Assembly (NCBI GenBank): GCA_947462255.1
Contig: CANHOA010000006.1
Location: forward strand, 62,001-126,000
Direction of reading: 5' to 3'
Origin: Flavobacteriales bacterium
GTDB lineage: Bacteria > Bacteroidota > Bacteroidia > Flavobacteriales_D > Crocinitomicaceae
DNA length: 64,000 bases
The notes beneath the pieces are model-generated. The model was not told where the DNA came from, made no database searches, and worked only from the letters and a program-made list of their open reading frames with translations. Shown one piece after another: positions 7,029 to 15,172 of this stretch; position 1 is the stretch's first letter, and every line of letters begins with the position of its first letter. The translations under genes and the position numbers were made by a program.

Positions 7029-8255
7029 TTAATCCCTTTTCTGAATTAACTGATAAACACGATACGTAAAGAATATATTGATAAGGATAACAGCAATTAC
7101 AACAAATCCTAAGGTATCGAAGTGCTGCAGTGGGCTAAATTGATTTTTTTGTTGAACGATTGCTCCACCAACCAAAGCAGCGATGCCTCCCGCCATTTGT
7201 TGTAGCGATGAATTAATACTCATAAAGGCACCTCTGTCTTTTGGTGCCGGAACCGATGTGGCAAGTGCTTGTGACGGAATCATTCTAGCCATAATGCCAG
7301 CCATCATAATCATATTAACAATCACTAAAATCGAAAATGAAACATGCCCGAGATTAGTATAAATTAGAACCGCTACAACCATAAGAATAGACGAGCCAAC
7401 AAAGATGCTGTATTTATTAAACGAATCACTTAATTTTCCGATGATGGGCATTACGCATATGGTTGAAATACCAACAATCATAAACATGAGTGGTAAGTCT
7501 TTTTGACTAATTCCGACATTATTAACCGAGAATGAACTGCCCCAAGGCATCATTAAATAACCACCCAAGGACATAAATGCGGTCGCAAGGAAACCAATTC
7601 TATAGTCTCTGTTAGCGATAGTTTGCCACATGTGTTTAATCGGATTATCGCGTTGTATCGTGAGGTGACTGACGATTGGTTTTAAAACGAAAAAGCTAAG
7701 TGTAAAAATAATGGTGGCAATTCCAACAATCAAATAAAAGGGAGCCTGCCAATTCCATGTTGTTGCCAAAAATAAAGAAATTGGAATACCCAAAATTTGA
7801 CTCATTCCAAAGCCCATTTGTAAGAATCCCATGACTCGACCACGTTGATTTAAGGCAAAAATATCAGCAACAATGGCTAAGGAAATGGAGCTAATTACAC
7901 CACCAAAAATTCCTGTTACAATTCTGGCACTTACTAAAAACCAATAATTAGTTGCTAATCCACAAAGAAGTGTCCCAACGATAAATCCAGCATAAAAAAA
8001 TAATAATAATTTTTTTCGATCAAATCTGTCAGCTATACTAGCGGTTAAAAAGCCAGATATCCCTGCTGAAAATGCATAGCAAGATACAACTAATCCAAAT
8101 TGACCAGGTGTAATCTTCATATTTTTCATGATTAAATCACCTAGTGGCGACATCACCATAAAATCCAAGACGACACTAAATTGAGTAAGTGCAAGAATTA
8201 TTATCGCTAAAATTTGGTACTTGCTGAAGGGGAGAGGTTGTTCTTTTTCTTTCAT
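7029..8255 (-). CDS. Major facilitator superfamily transporter (drug/metabolite exporter type)
   Basis: This 408-aa protein has about 12 hydrophobic segments and MFS landmarks: SVVLDFMVMSPLGDLI in the first helix, ADRFDRKKLLLF (motif A, loop 2-3) and ARIVTGIFGGVISS. These features are typical of DHA-type H+-coupled exporters; the substrate cannot be read from the sequence. The frame is open to a TTG at 8267, but the -7 element TACCTTTG (8265-8272) overlaps that codon, so ATG 8255 is the chosen start. The gene is monocistronic and divergent from the ABC transporter. It ends next to the repeat array. Confidence 0.9.
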   Translation of the reverse strand: MKEKEQPLPFSKYQILAIIILALTQFSVVLDFMVMSPLGDLIMKNMKITPGQFGLVVSCYAFSAGISGFLTASIADRFDRKKLLLFFYAGFIVGTLLCGLATNYWFLVSARIVTGIFGGVISSISLAIVADIFALNQRGRVMGFLQMGFGMSQILGIPISLFLATTWNWQAPFYLIVGIATIIFTLSFFVLKPIVSHLTIQRDNPIKHMWQTIANRDYRIGFLATAFMSLGGYLMMPWGSSFSVNNVGISQKDLPLMFMIVGISTICVMPIIGKLSDSFNKYSIFVGSSILMVVAVLIYTNLGHVSFSILVIVNMIMMAGIMARMIPSQALATSVPAPKDRGAFMSINSSLQQMAGGIAALVGGAIVQQKNQFSPLQHFDTLGFVVIAVILINIFFTYRVYQLIQKRD

Positions 8256-8264
8256 AAAGGTTTG

Positions 8265-8272
8265 CAAAGGTA
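8265..8272 (-). promoter_or_regulatory. -7 promoter element of the MFS gene
   Basis: On the minus strand this reads TACCTTTG followed by CA, an exact TAnnTTTG match. It ends nine bases before the ATG at 8255, implying a leader of only a few bases. No clear -33 TTG was seen. Confidence 0.5.
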
Positions 8273-8368
8273 TTTGATTAAATTAGATACGTCCTCTATA
8301 TTTTTTTCTTTTTCGATTTTTTCCTAAATACAACACAACTGCGAAACAACTCTCTTTATAATTTGTTG

Positions 8369-8376
8369 TACCTTTG
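8369..8376 (+). promoter_or_regulatory. -7 promoter element of the ABC transporter operon
   Basis: TACCTTTG matches TAnnTTTG and lies 18 bases before the ATG at 8395. No convincing -33 box was found. Confidence 0.55.
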
Positions 8377-8394
8377 CTTTTCTAAGAATTTTTA

Positions 8395-9306
8395 ATGAAC
8401 GAACCAATAATTGAAGTAAATCATCTTTCTAAAAAATTTGGAAATTTTGAAGCTGTAAAAGATGTTTCGTTTACGGTAAATAAAGGAGATGTTTTTGGTT
8501 TTCTAGGTCCCAATGGTGCCGGAAAAAGTACCACCATCCGTTGTCTCCTATCCTTGATTTCACCCAATGCAGGCTCAATTGCTATTTTTGGAAAGCAACT
8601 TGCTAGTCATCGCAGTGAAATTTTAAATAACATTGGCTGTATTATTGAAAAACCTGATTTTTACAGGTATTTATCTGCCGAAAAAAATCTTGAGATTTTT
8701 GCACGAATATCGGGAAGTGATAGTTCCAAAAAAGATATTCAAGAAATGTTGGAATTTGTTGGCTTAGACGGCCGTGGAAAAGACAAAGTTAAAGGTTTTT
8801 CTCATGGAATGAAGCAACGCTTAGGTATCGCACAGACGCTATTGCACAAACCAGACCTGATTATACTCGATGAACCAACCACAGGATTAGATCCTCAAGG
8901 CATCATTGAAGTTCGGAATTTAATTCTTCGCTTAAAAACAGAGCAAAATAAAACAGTCGTTCTTTCTTCTCATCAGTTATCAGAGATCGAAATTATTGCC
9001 AATCGAATGGTAATTATCAATAAAGGTAAATCTGTTATTGAAGGTTCGGTTGAAGCGCTGGTCAATGAGCAAGAATTATTACTTCAAATAGAATTGAGTG
9101 ATCCTGAAAATGCCATTAAGTTGATTGAAATGGAATATCCTGCCTTGATAGTAAAACATTTGTATGGTTCAACCATTGAAATTGCATTAGATAAAGAGAT
9201 GGTTCCAAAAATCAATTATTTATTAGTTAACAAAGGATTCGAAATACATTCATTGGAGCCTAAACGCAAACTAGAAGACTTTTTCATGAAAATCATACAG
9301 GAATAA
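8395..9306 (+). CDS. ABC transporter ATP-binding protein (ABC-2 type exporter)
   Basis: This 303-aa nucleotide-binding subunit has Walker A GPNGAGKST (38-46), signature FSHGMKQRL, Walker B LIILDEP and the switch His in VVLSSHQ. An ~80-residue C-terminal extension follows the ATPase core, as in the bacitracin/Nos-type (DrrA-like) exporters. Its stop overlaps the permease ATG as TAATG (9304-9308), so the two are coupled. The transported substrate is unknown; the third gene of the operon is a periplasmic LolA-like protein, which hints at a lipid or lipoprotein. Confidence 0.93.
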   Translation: MNEPIIEVNHLSKKFGNFEAVKDVSFTVNKGDVFGFLGPNGAGKSTTIRCLLSLISPNAGSIAIFGKQLASHRSEILNNIGCIIEKPDFYRYLSAEKNLEIFARISGSDSSKKDIQEMLEFVGLDGRGKDKVKGFSHGMKQRLGIAQTLLHKPDLIILDEPTTGLDPQGIIEVRNLILRLKTEQNKTVVLSSHQLSEIEIIANRMVIINKGKSVIEGSVEALVNEQELLLQIELSDPENAIKLIEMEYPALIVKHLYGSTIEIALDKEMVPKINYLLVNKGFEIHSLEPKRKLEDFFMKIIQE

Positions 9307-10148
9307 TGTTACTAAAAAATACATACAACGAATTCATTAAAATTATTGCTAAGCCCAGAAGCTATATTGGTTTGGGTGTATTGACAGCCTTAATTTTAGT
9401 GATTTTATTCGCTATGAAAGCAGACGGATCCTCATATATCTCTTTTGTGACCGCTTCTTTTGATCAAACTCTTTCCTTCAACGGGAATATTTTAAATGGT
9501 AATTTGATTGCATTCATCATTCTTCAAATGTTAATTGTGCATATTCCCTTACTCGTAGCCTTGGTTACTGGTGATCTTATTTCTGGCGAAGCAGCTATGG
9601 GAACCATTCGAATGCTAGCTACTAAGCCCATATCACGCACAAAAATCGTATTGTCAAAATTTATAGCTGGTGCGGTTTACACCTTAATTTTAACGATTTG
9701 GTTAGCTTTCCTTGCCCTAGTTGTTGTAAAATGGATGTTTGGAACCGGTGATATGATTGTATTAAACAGTAGCGGTTTGGTCATTCTTCAAGAAGCTGAT
9801 ATTTTTTGGCGCTATGGCTGTAGTTTTATTGTGGCGTACCTTGCCTTACTTACCGTATCTTCTCTTTCAATCTGTTTATCTGCTTTCGCAGAAAATTCAA
9901 TTGGGCCGATTGTTTCAACCATGGGAATCATTATTCTTTTTACCATTATTGGTTCACTGGATGTTACCGTTTTTGATTCAATAAAGATTTTTTTATTTAC
10001 GACCCACATGGCTTCTTGGCGAAGTTTCTTTGAAGACCCAATCAGCATGAAGGATATTTGGCAATCAATTAGCATCTTGATTGTGCACAACATAGTTTTA
10101 GTAAGCATTGCAGTCATTAAATTTAATAAGAAAGATATTACCTCATGA
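9306..10148 (+). CDS. ABC-2 type transporter permease
   Basis: This 280-aa membrane protein has six predicted hydrophobic helices, starting at residues ~20-37. Between helices it has the GDLISGEAAMGTIRMLATKPISR block, which is characteristic of ABC-2 permeases of the NosY/BcrB kind. It pairs with the preceding ATPase (TAATG overlap), and its own stop overlaps the start of the next gene (ATGA). The complete transporter is probably a 2+2 half-transporter in the inner membrane. Substrate is unknown. Confidence 0.9.
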   Translation: MLLKNTYNEFIKIIAKPRSYIGLGVLTALILVILFAMKADGSSYISFVTASFDQTLSFNGNILNGNLIAFIILQMLIVHIPLLVALVTGDLISGEAAMGTIRMLATKPISRTKIVLSKFIAGAVYTLILTIWLAFLALVVVKWMFGTGDMIVLNSSGLVILQEADIFWRYGCSFIVAYLALLTVSSLSICLSAFAENSIGPIVSTMGIIILFTIIGSLDVTVFDSIKIFLFTTHMASWRSFFEDPISMKDIWQSISILIVHNIVLVSIAVIKFNKKDITS

Positions 10149-10837
10149 GAAACATCCTCTGCTCCATCTTTTTGCTATTTTCTATGACGGTAATGTGTCA
10201 AACTGCCGATCAAATCATAACGCAACTAGTGAATAAAATTAATTTAGTGACCGATTATTCTGTTACCGCTAATATCAAAGCGGATATTCCATTGATAAGA
10301 GTTCTACCTGTTAATGCTAGTATCTATTTTAAACAAAAAGACAAGTTTAAGGTAGTGTCGAAAGGGATTGCGATTTTACCGAAGCAAGGGTTTACGGATG
10401 TATCTAGTTTTCTTTCTAAGAAAGGAACTTATGTCACTGTTGATGGCGGAATTGTGACGTTGAATGATATTAAAACGCATCTGCTTACTGTTATTCCTAC
10501 CGTAGAAAATAGCGATATTGTTTTAGCTAAATTATGGGTGGATACTAAGCGAACTGTTATAGTTAAAACTGATTTAACCACCCGAGGTAGTGGCAGTGTA
10601 ACAATTGATTATTTATATGGTGCCCAAGTCTCGTTTGGCTTACCTGATAAAATAACCTTTACAGTGGATGTTAAAAAATTTAAGATGCCAAAAAGTGTTT
10701 CAGCAGATATTAATAATTCAGGAAAAAACAAAAAAGACGATCCTAAAAAAAGTAAAGTCGGAACGATTACGATTACATTGTCAAATTACCTTGTGAATAA
10801 AGGGATAAGTGATGAGGTATTTAAGAAAAAGGACTAA
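10145..10837 (+). CDS. Periplasmic LolA/LppX-like lipoprotein-sorting fold protein
   Basis: This 230-aa protein has a signal peptide (residues 1-19, cleavage near MCQ). The mature part reads as amphipathic beta strands: DYSVTANIKADIP, VNASIYFKQKDKFKVVS and TTRGSGSVTIDYLYG. This resembles the LolA-type half-barrel (outer-membrane lipoprotein-sorting family), in which a DxF(S/T)...KPGRMR-like strand order binds acyl chains. A Lys/Asp-rich linker lies at about 195-207. It overlaps the permease stop (ATGA), so the three genes form one unit. The inferred role is a periplasmic hydrophobic-cargo carrier for the ABC transporter. The family assignment is by overall pattern, not a sharp motif. Confidence 0.65.
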   Translation: MRNILCSIFLLFSMTVMCQTADQIITQLVNKINLVTDYSVTANIKADIPLIRVLPVNASIYFKQKDKFKVVSKGIAILPKQGFTDVSSFLSKKGTYVTVDGGIVTLNDIKTHLLTVIPTVENSDIVLAKLWVDTKRTVIVKTDLTTRGSGSVTIDYLYGAQVSFGLPDKITFTVDVKKFKMPKSVSADINNSGKNKKDDPKKSKVGTITITLSNYLVNKGISDEVFKKKD

Positions 10838-10856
10838 GGCTGCGCGTTTGTTTCAC

Positions 10857-11864
10857 TCACATGATATTTACCTCACGTTCTAATTCGATGTTAAATTTAG
10901 TTTTAATATCACGTATAATTTCGGATGAAAGATCGAAAACTTCTTTGCCCGTACTACCACCATAATTCACAAGTACCAAGGCTTGATTTTTATGAACACC
11001 ATAGTTACCATAGCTTTTCCCTTTCCATCCTGCTTTTTCAATAAGCCAACCTGCAGCCAGTTTTCTCATTCCTGTAACGTTTGGATAATTAGGTATATCT
11101 GGATAGATTTCTTTTAAGGTATCAACAATCGTTTCGGGAACAATTGGATTTTTGAAAAAACTACCCGCATTGCCAATTAATGCAGGGTCAGGTAATTTCG
11201 ATTGTCGGATAGCTATCACGGCCTTACTAATATCTTGAATGCTTGGATTAGAAATACCCAATTTATTCAATTCATCTTCAATAGCACCGTATGTAGTATT
11301 TTTTATGGCTTGTTTAGAAAGTTTAAATGCAACGTGGCAAATGACATATTTACCTTTTAAAGATTGCTTGAAAATACTTTCACGATAACCAAATTTGCAT
11401 TGTTCGGCATCAAATTTTTCTATTTCTTCGCTTGCAATATTATAAGCAAGTAGGTAGGCGAAAACGTCTTTTATTTCTACTCCATACGCTCCAATATTTT
11501 GCATCGGACTTGCTCCAACACTTCCCGGAATTAAACTTAAATTTTCGAGTCCTGACCAATTTTGCTTGATGCAGTGAAGAACAAAGTTGTGCCAGATTTC
11601 TCCAGCACCTGATTCAACTATCACAAAGTCATTATTCTCCTCAATAATCTTGATGCCCTTAATATCATTTTTTAAGACTAAGCCTTCAACTTTTTTAGTT
11701 AGTAAAATATTACTACCACCTCCTAGAATAAACAAGGGTTTATTTTTATTATGTTGAAGTAGTTCTGTTAATTCCTCCGAAGAATTAAACCGCGCAAACT
11801 CTTCAGCTGTTTCATTAAATCCGAAGGTATTGAATGCTTTTAATGGAATATTTTTCTCAATCAT
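10857..11864 (-). CDS. murB: UDP-N-acetylenolpyruvoylglucosamine reductase (MurB)
   Basis: This 335-aa cytoplasmic flavoenzyme reduces UDP-GlcNAc-enolpyruvate to UDP-MurNAc in peptidoglycan synthesis. It has the FAD-binding LGGGSNILLT, PGSVGASPMQNIGAYG, the YRES block and the catalytic Ser in GNAGSFFKNP. The C-terminal KNQALVLVN is also typical. The length and the full YRES-containing insert fit the type I (E. coli-like) enzyme. It is preceded by a clean -7 element and converges on the LolA-like gene. Confidence 0.96.
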   Translation of the reverse strand: MIEKNIPLKAFNTFGFNETAEEFARFNSSEELTELLQHNKNKPLFILGGGSNILLTKKVEGLVLKNDIKGIKIIEENNDFVIVESGAGEIWHNFVLHCIKQNWSGLENLSLIPGSVGASPMQNIGAYGVEIKDVFAYLLAYNIASEEIEKFDAEQCKFGYRESIFKQSLKGKYVICHVAFKLSKQAIKNTTYGAIEDELNKLGISNPSIQDISKAVIAIRQSKLPDPALIGNAGSFFKNPIVPETIVDTLKEIYPDIPNYPNVTGMRKLAAGWLIEKAGWKGKSYGNYGVHKNQALVLVNYGGSTGKEVFDLSSEIIRDIKTKFNIELEREVNIM

Positions 11865-11879
11865 TTTTGAAGCGTTTCA

Positions 11880-11887
11880 CAAAAGTA
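11880..11887 (-). promoter_or_regulatory. -7 promoter element of murB
   Basis: On the minus strand this reads TACTTTTG, lying 15 bases before the murB ATG at 11864 and just past the stop of the upstream gene. No -33 TTG at the expected spacing. Confidence 0.55.
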
Positions 11888-11891
11888 TAAT

Positions 11892-12743
11892 TCATCTTGT
11901 AAAATAACCATAATCTGTTGATTTAATATCAAAAAACCATGACCAATATTTTAAGTGGTGGCTTCGGATAAATCCTTTCTTTGCGTTTTCAGGAATAAAA
12001 ACACGACCTCCTTTATTAGTCATCATAAGCTCTAACCCTAATACTTGCTGTTGCGGCGCAATTCCATCTTGGTTGCAAATAACTTCGCTATTGGCATTCC
12101 CAAGGTTGTTACATCCGTATTGCCATACTTCTTCAAACATTGTCCAATCTGTGCCCCAATAATTAGCAGATTCCGGTGCCAATATTAAGATCTTTCCAAA
12201 TACCACTTTATTTTTTATCGCATCAATGAAACCTATGCTATACGCATAGCCAAAACTATGGCAAACAATGTCGATGGTATCTTTGATTGTATTGCATTTA
12301 TCAGCATTACAAGATAGATTTAGATAGTTTTTACCTGCTTCAGCTCCATTTTTCATTCGGATTAAAAAGCCTTCAGCGTTTACTTTTGGATTAATTATCC
12401 AACGACTTTTTTTCGAAAACCAACAAAATCGAGAGCCTAAATAAGAGGCCGTTATTTTGAAAAAGTTTTTCTGCATGGATGTTTTTATAGAATTGTGTCC
12501 ATCTAAATAGAGGGCTTTACTACTAGGGAAGCGTTTAATAATTGCATCATCATATTTCATCCAATAACCAGTAGAATCCTTTATTTTAATGTTGTTACTT
12601 GCAATGTCTTTATCGTTTTTTGGGCCTCTATGGCCATTAATAAAAACTAAATATCGATGAGCTAGTGTATCATTACTAATGGTTTGTGCATTTGTAAAAA
12701 TGCATTGAAATAAAACGAAAATGAAAATAATTTTATTTTCCAT
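11892..12743 (-). CDS. Secreted alpha/beta-hydrolase-like protein of unknown substrate
   Basis: This 283-aa protein has a signal peptide (MENKIIFIFVLFQCIF, cleavage near NAQ). An alpha/beta-hydrolase reading rests on three features: an early strand YLVFINGHRGP (like the oxyanion-strand HG), the nucleophile-elbow-like IVCHSFGYAYSIG with Ser in H-S-F-G, and a later LILAPESANYWG. A C-terminal His is present in RSHHLKYW. The lipase/esterase role is inference. The frame extends to an ATG at 12797, but ATG 12743 gives a proper signal peptide and only an 11-base overlap with the upstream gene, so it is preferred. Confidence 0.65.
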   Translation of the reverse strand: MENKIIFIFVLFQCIFTNAQTISNDTLAHRYLVFINGHRGPKNDKDIASNNIKIKDSTGYWMKYDDAIIKRFPSSKALYLDGHNSIKTSMQKNFFKITASYLGSRFCWFSKKSRWIINPKVNAEGFLIRMKNGAEAGKNYLNLSCNADKCNTIKDTIDIVCHSFGYAYSIGFIDAIKNKVVFGKILILAPESANYWGTDWTMFEEVWQYGCNNLGNANSEVICNQDGIAPQQQVLGLELMMTNKGGRVFIPENAKKGFIRSHHLKYWSWFFDIKSTDYGYFTR

Positions 12744-13461
12744 ATTGATATAATATACCTTGGGGTAATGATGTCCAAACACATGCTTTTTGTCCACTAG
12801 CTTTCAGTCCATTGTTGATCCAAGTATTACAAGATAGTATGATGCTATAACTTTGCTTTGCATCATAATAGGCATCGTGTTTTTTAAGGACGTTTTTAAA
12901 ATTTGGAATTAACATTATCGTTTCTTTGTTTTTATTGAATTTTAAACTTCCTGTAATGTATTTAATTAGTCTTTTATATTGATTTATGGTTATTGTTAGC
13001 TTAACGGTTGGTCGATCCTTTAGTATCGATGCATGATAGGTAGCATGTACTGCAGAGGTTCCTAAGCCTAATCCAGCGCTCACTGCTGTTTTTAAGGTTA
13101 AATCCGCCCATTCAGGTGTGTTTAAATAAAAGTCTTTATCTCCCCAGCCAATCGCGATAAATCTTAGTGATGTATCTTTCTCTTTGGTATTTTCAATAGG
13201 GAAATAACTCCGCCAATCAACATGCTCATTGTTTACTGGCAATACAAAATCTGTATGAACACCTGAATTCATCAAATAAACGACTATGGTAGGATTGTTT
13301 GTTTTTTCTGCCTTTACCGTTATGCGAGATAAAATAAAATAAACAAGAAAATATAGGAGTATTGCAGCAATAAAGATGACAAAAAACCACGCTATAAATT
13401 TTAATATAAAACGGATTGTTTTTTTTACTACCGATGATTCTTTTTTGCTTTTAGCAGTCAT
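12733..13461 (-). CDS. TIGR02117/DUF2459 family membrane-anchored protein
   Basis: This 242-aa protein has a basic N-terminus and one transmembrane helix at about residues 18-42, with the rest outside. Signature stretches of the TIGR02117 (DUF2459) family are present: NSGVHTDFVLP, FIAIGWGDKDFYLNTPEW and SCNTWINNGLKASG. The biochemical role of this family is not established. A longer frame starts at 13494, but it overlaps the -7 element (13492-13499), so ATG 13461 is used. It probably forms a two-gene unit with the hydrolase-like gene, which it overlaps by 11 bases. Confidence 0.8.
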   Translation of the reverse strand: MTAKSKKESSVVKKTIRFILKFIAWFFVIFIAAILLYFLVYFILSRITVKAEKTNNPTIVVYLMNSGVHTDFVLPVNNEHVDWRSYFPIENTKEKDTSLRFIAIGWGDKDFYLNTPEWADLTLKTAVSAGLGLGTSAVHATYHASILKDRPTVKLTITINQYKRLIKYITGSLKFNKNKETIMLIPNFKNVLKKHDAYYDAKQSYSIILSCNTWINNGLKASGQKACVWTSLPQGILYQYGK

Positions 13462-13491
13462 AATGAATTTTATTTCAGCGTTATCTAAAAA

Positions 13492-13499
13492 CAAATTTA
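13492..13499 (-). promoter_or_regulatory. -7 promoter element of the TIGR02117-hydrolase unit
   Basis: The minus strand reads TAAATTTG, an exact TAnnTTTG match, 30 bases before ATG 13461. This supports the shorter start for the downstream gene. Confidence 0.5.
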
Positions 13500-13540
13500 A
13501 TCTTTCTTAGAAATAAATGATTAAAATGAGTTTCTGTTAC

Positions 13541-13548
13541 TATTTTTG
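13541..13548 (+). promoter_or_regulatory. -7 promoter element of the S41 protease gene
   Basis: TATTTTTG followed by C matches TAnnTTTG and lies 31 bases before ATG 13580. The divergent neighbour has its own element 42 bases away. Confidence 0.5.
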
Positions 13549-13579
13549 CCATCTTCGTTTCAACGTCAAAATTTAATGT

Positions 13580-15172
13580 ATGAAAATTTTTAATTTTATT
13601 ATTGCCTTATTTAGTCCTATTGTTTTGTTCTCGCAAGTACAATCTGAACTAATCGGAACCACCGTTAAATTTGAGGAAGTACTTAATCATATCCAACAAC
13701 TTTATGTCGATCCAGTAAACGCTAAAAAGCTTACAGAAACTGCTATTGTCGCGATGTTGGAAGAACTGGATCCTCATTCAACCTATATTCCTGCAGAGGA
13801 TGCTGATGATGCACAGTCACAAATTAATGGCAGTTTTGTCGGTATTGGTATCCGATTTCAAATTGTGAAAGATACATTAATGGTTATTGCAACTATCCCA
13901 GGTGGGCCGTCAGAAAAATTAGGGGTTCTAGCAGGTGATAAAATTGTGATGGTTGACGGTGCAAATATTGCTGGAATTGGACTAAAAAATAATGATGTTA
14001 GAAGTAAATTAATGGGCGTTTTAGGATCTAAAGTAATAATTGGGATATTACGAGATGGTAGAGATGAACCGCTTAAATTTACTATTCTCAGGGATAAAAT
14101 TCCAATTTATTCTGTTGATGCAAGCTATATGATAACGAATGAAATTGGCTACATCAAGTTGAATAGTTTTTCTCGGACAACTGTTGAGGAGGTTCAGAAG
14201 AGTTTGAAAGAGCTAAAAGCTATGGGAATGAAACAACTGATTTTTGATCTTCAAGGAAACGGGGGTGGACTTTTAGATGCAGCACATCATCTAGTTGATG
14301 AATTTCTTTCTGGCGATAAATTAATTGTGTATTCTGAAGGTCGCGCTCAACCAAGAAGTAATCTTAGAGCTAGTAAAAAAGGCTTATGGGAAGAAGGTGG
14401 ACTTATTGTGCTAACAGATGAATATGCTGCTTCTGCAAGTGAGATTTTTTCTGGCGCAATCCAAGATTGGGACAGAGGCTTAATTGTTGGACGAAGAACT
14501 TTTGGAAAAGGGCTAGTACAGCGGCCGATTTCGCTTTCTGATGGCAGTGAAATTAGAATTACCATTGCTCGTTATTATACGCCAACAGGACGATTTATTC
14601 AGAAGCCTTATGAAGATACAAAAGAATATAGAAATGACTTAACACAACGCTATCTTAATGGTGAGTTTCAAAATGCAGATTCGATTAAATTTCCGGATTC
14701 CCTTAAATATGTTACCCTAAAAACAAAACGTACCGTATATGGTGGAGGTGGAATAATGCCTGATGTTTTCGTTGCTCTAGATACCACTGATATTACTGAT
14801 TATTTTGGTGATCTTGTTCGAGGTGGTCACATCAATAATTATGTAATTTCCTACATCAATAAAAATAGAGCAAACTTAAAATCTTCGTATCCAAATTTTG
14901 CCGCCTTTAAAAGTAAATTTACGTGCGATGAAGTTTTCATGACTGATTTTTTTAACTATGTCGAAAAGGAAGCTCCTAAATTAATTTTTAACGAAAAAGA
15001 ATATCAAATCAGTAAAAAAATGATCCAGATGCGATTAAAAGCAAACATTGCTCAAGATTTGTGGAGTAGCAGCGATTCGTATCAAGTTTTTAATGATTTT
15101 AATGAATCACTTCAGAAAGCTGTTCAAATTTATACGACCAAATCGTATGCTGGATTTAATTTAGACAAGTGA
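13580..15172 (+). CDS. S41 family carboxyl-terminal processing protease (CtpA/Prc type)
   Basis: This 530-aa exported protease has a signal peptide (residues 1-18, ending LFSQ). Its N-terminal helical part contains LDPHSTYIPAED, followed by a PDZ domain at about 90-165 (GIGIRF...GGPSEKLGVLAGD). The S41 catalytic domain has the Ser in EYAASASEIFSGA and the Lys in RTFGKGLVQ, the family's Ser-Lys dyad. Such enzymes trim or degrade periplasmic proteins from the C-terminus. A ~130-residue tail follows the catalytic domain. Its TGA overlaps the fabF GTG start (GTGA). Confidence 0.93.
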   Translation: MKIFNFIIALFSPIVLFSQVQSELIGTTVKFEEVLNHIQQLYVDPVNAKKLTETAIVAMLEELDPHSTYIPAEDADDAQSQINGSFVGIGIRFQIVKDTLMVIATIPGGPSEKLGVLAGDKIVMVDGANIAGIGLKNNDVRSKLMGVLGSKVIIGILRDGRDEPLKFTILRDKIPIYSVDASYMITNEIGYIKLNSFSRTTVEEVQKSLKELKAMGMKQLIFDLQGNGGGLLDAAHHLVDEFLSGDKLIVYSEGRAQPRSNLRASKKGLWEEGGLIVLTDEYAASASEIFSGAIQDWDRGLIVGRRTFGKGLVQRPISLSDGSEIRITIARYYTPTGRFIQKPYEDTKEYRNDLTQRYLNGEFQNADSIKFPDSLKYVTLKTKRTVYGGGGIMPDVFVALDTTDITDYFGDLVRGGHINNYVISYINKNRANLKSSYPNFAAFKSKFTCDEVFMTDFFNYVEKEAPKLIFNEKEYQISKKMIQMRLKANIAQDLWSSSDSYQVFNDFNESLQKAVQIYTTKSYAGFNLDK

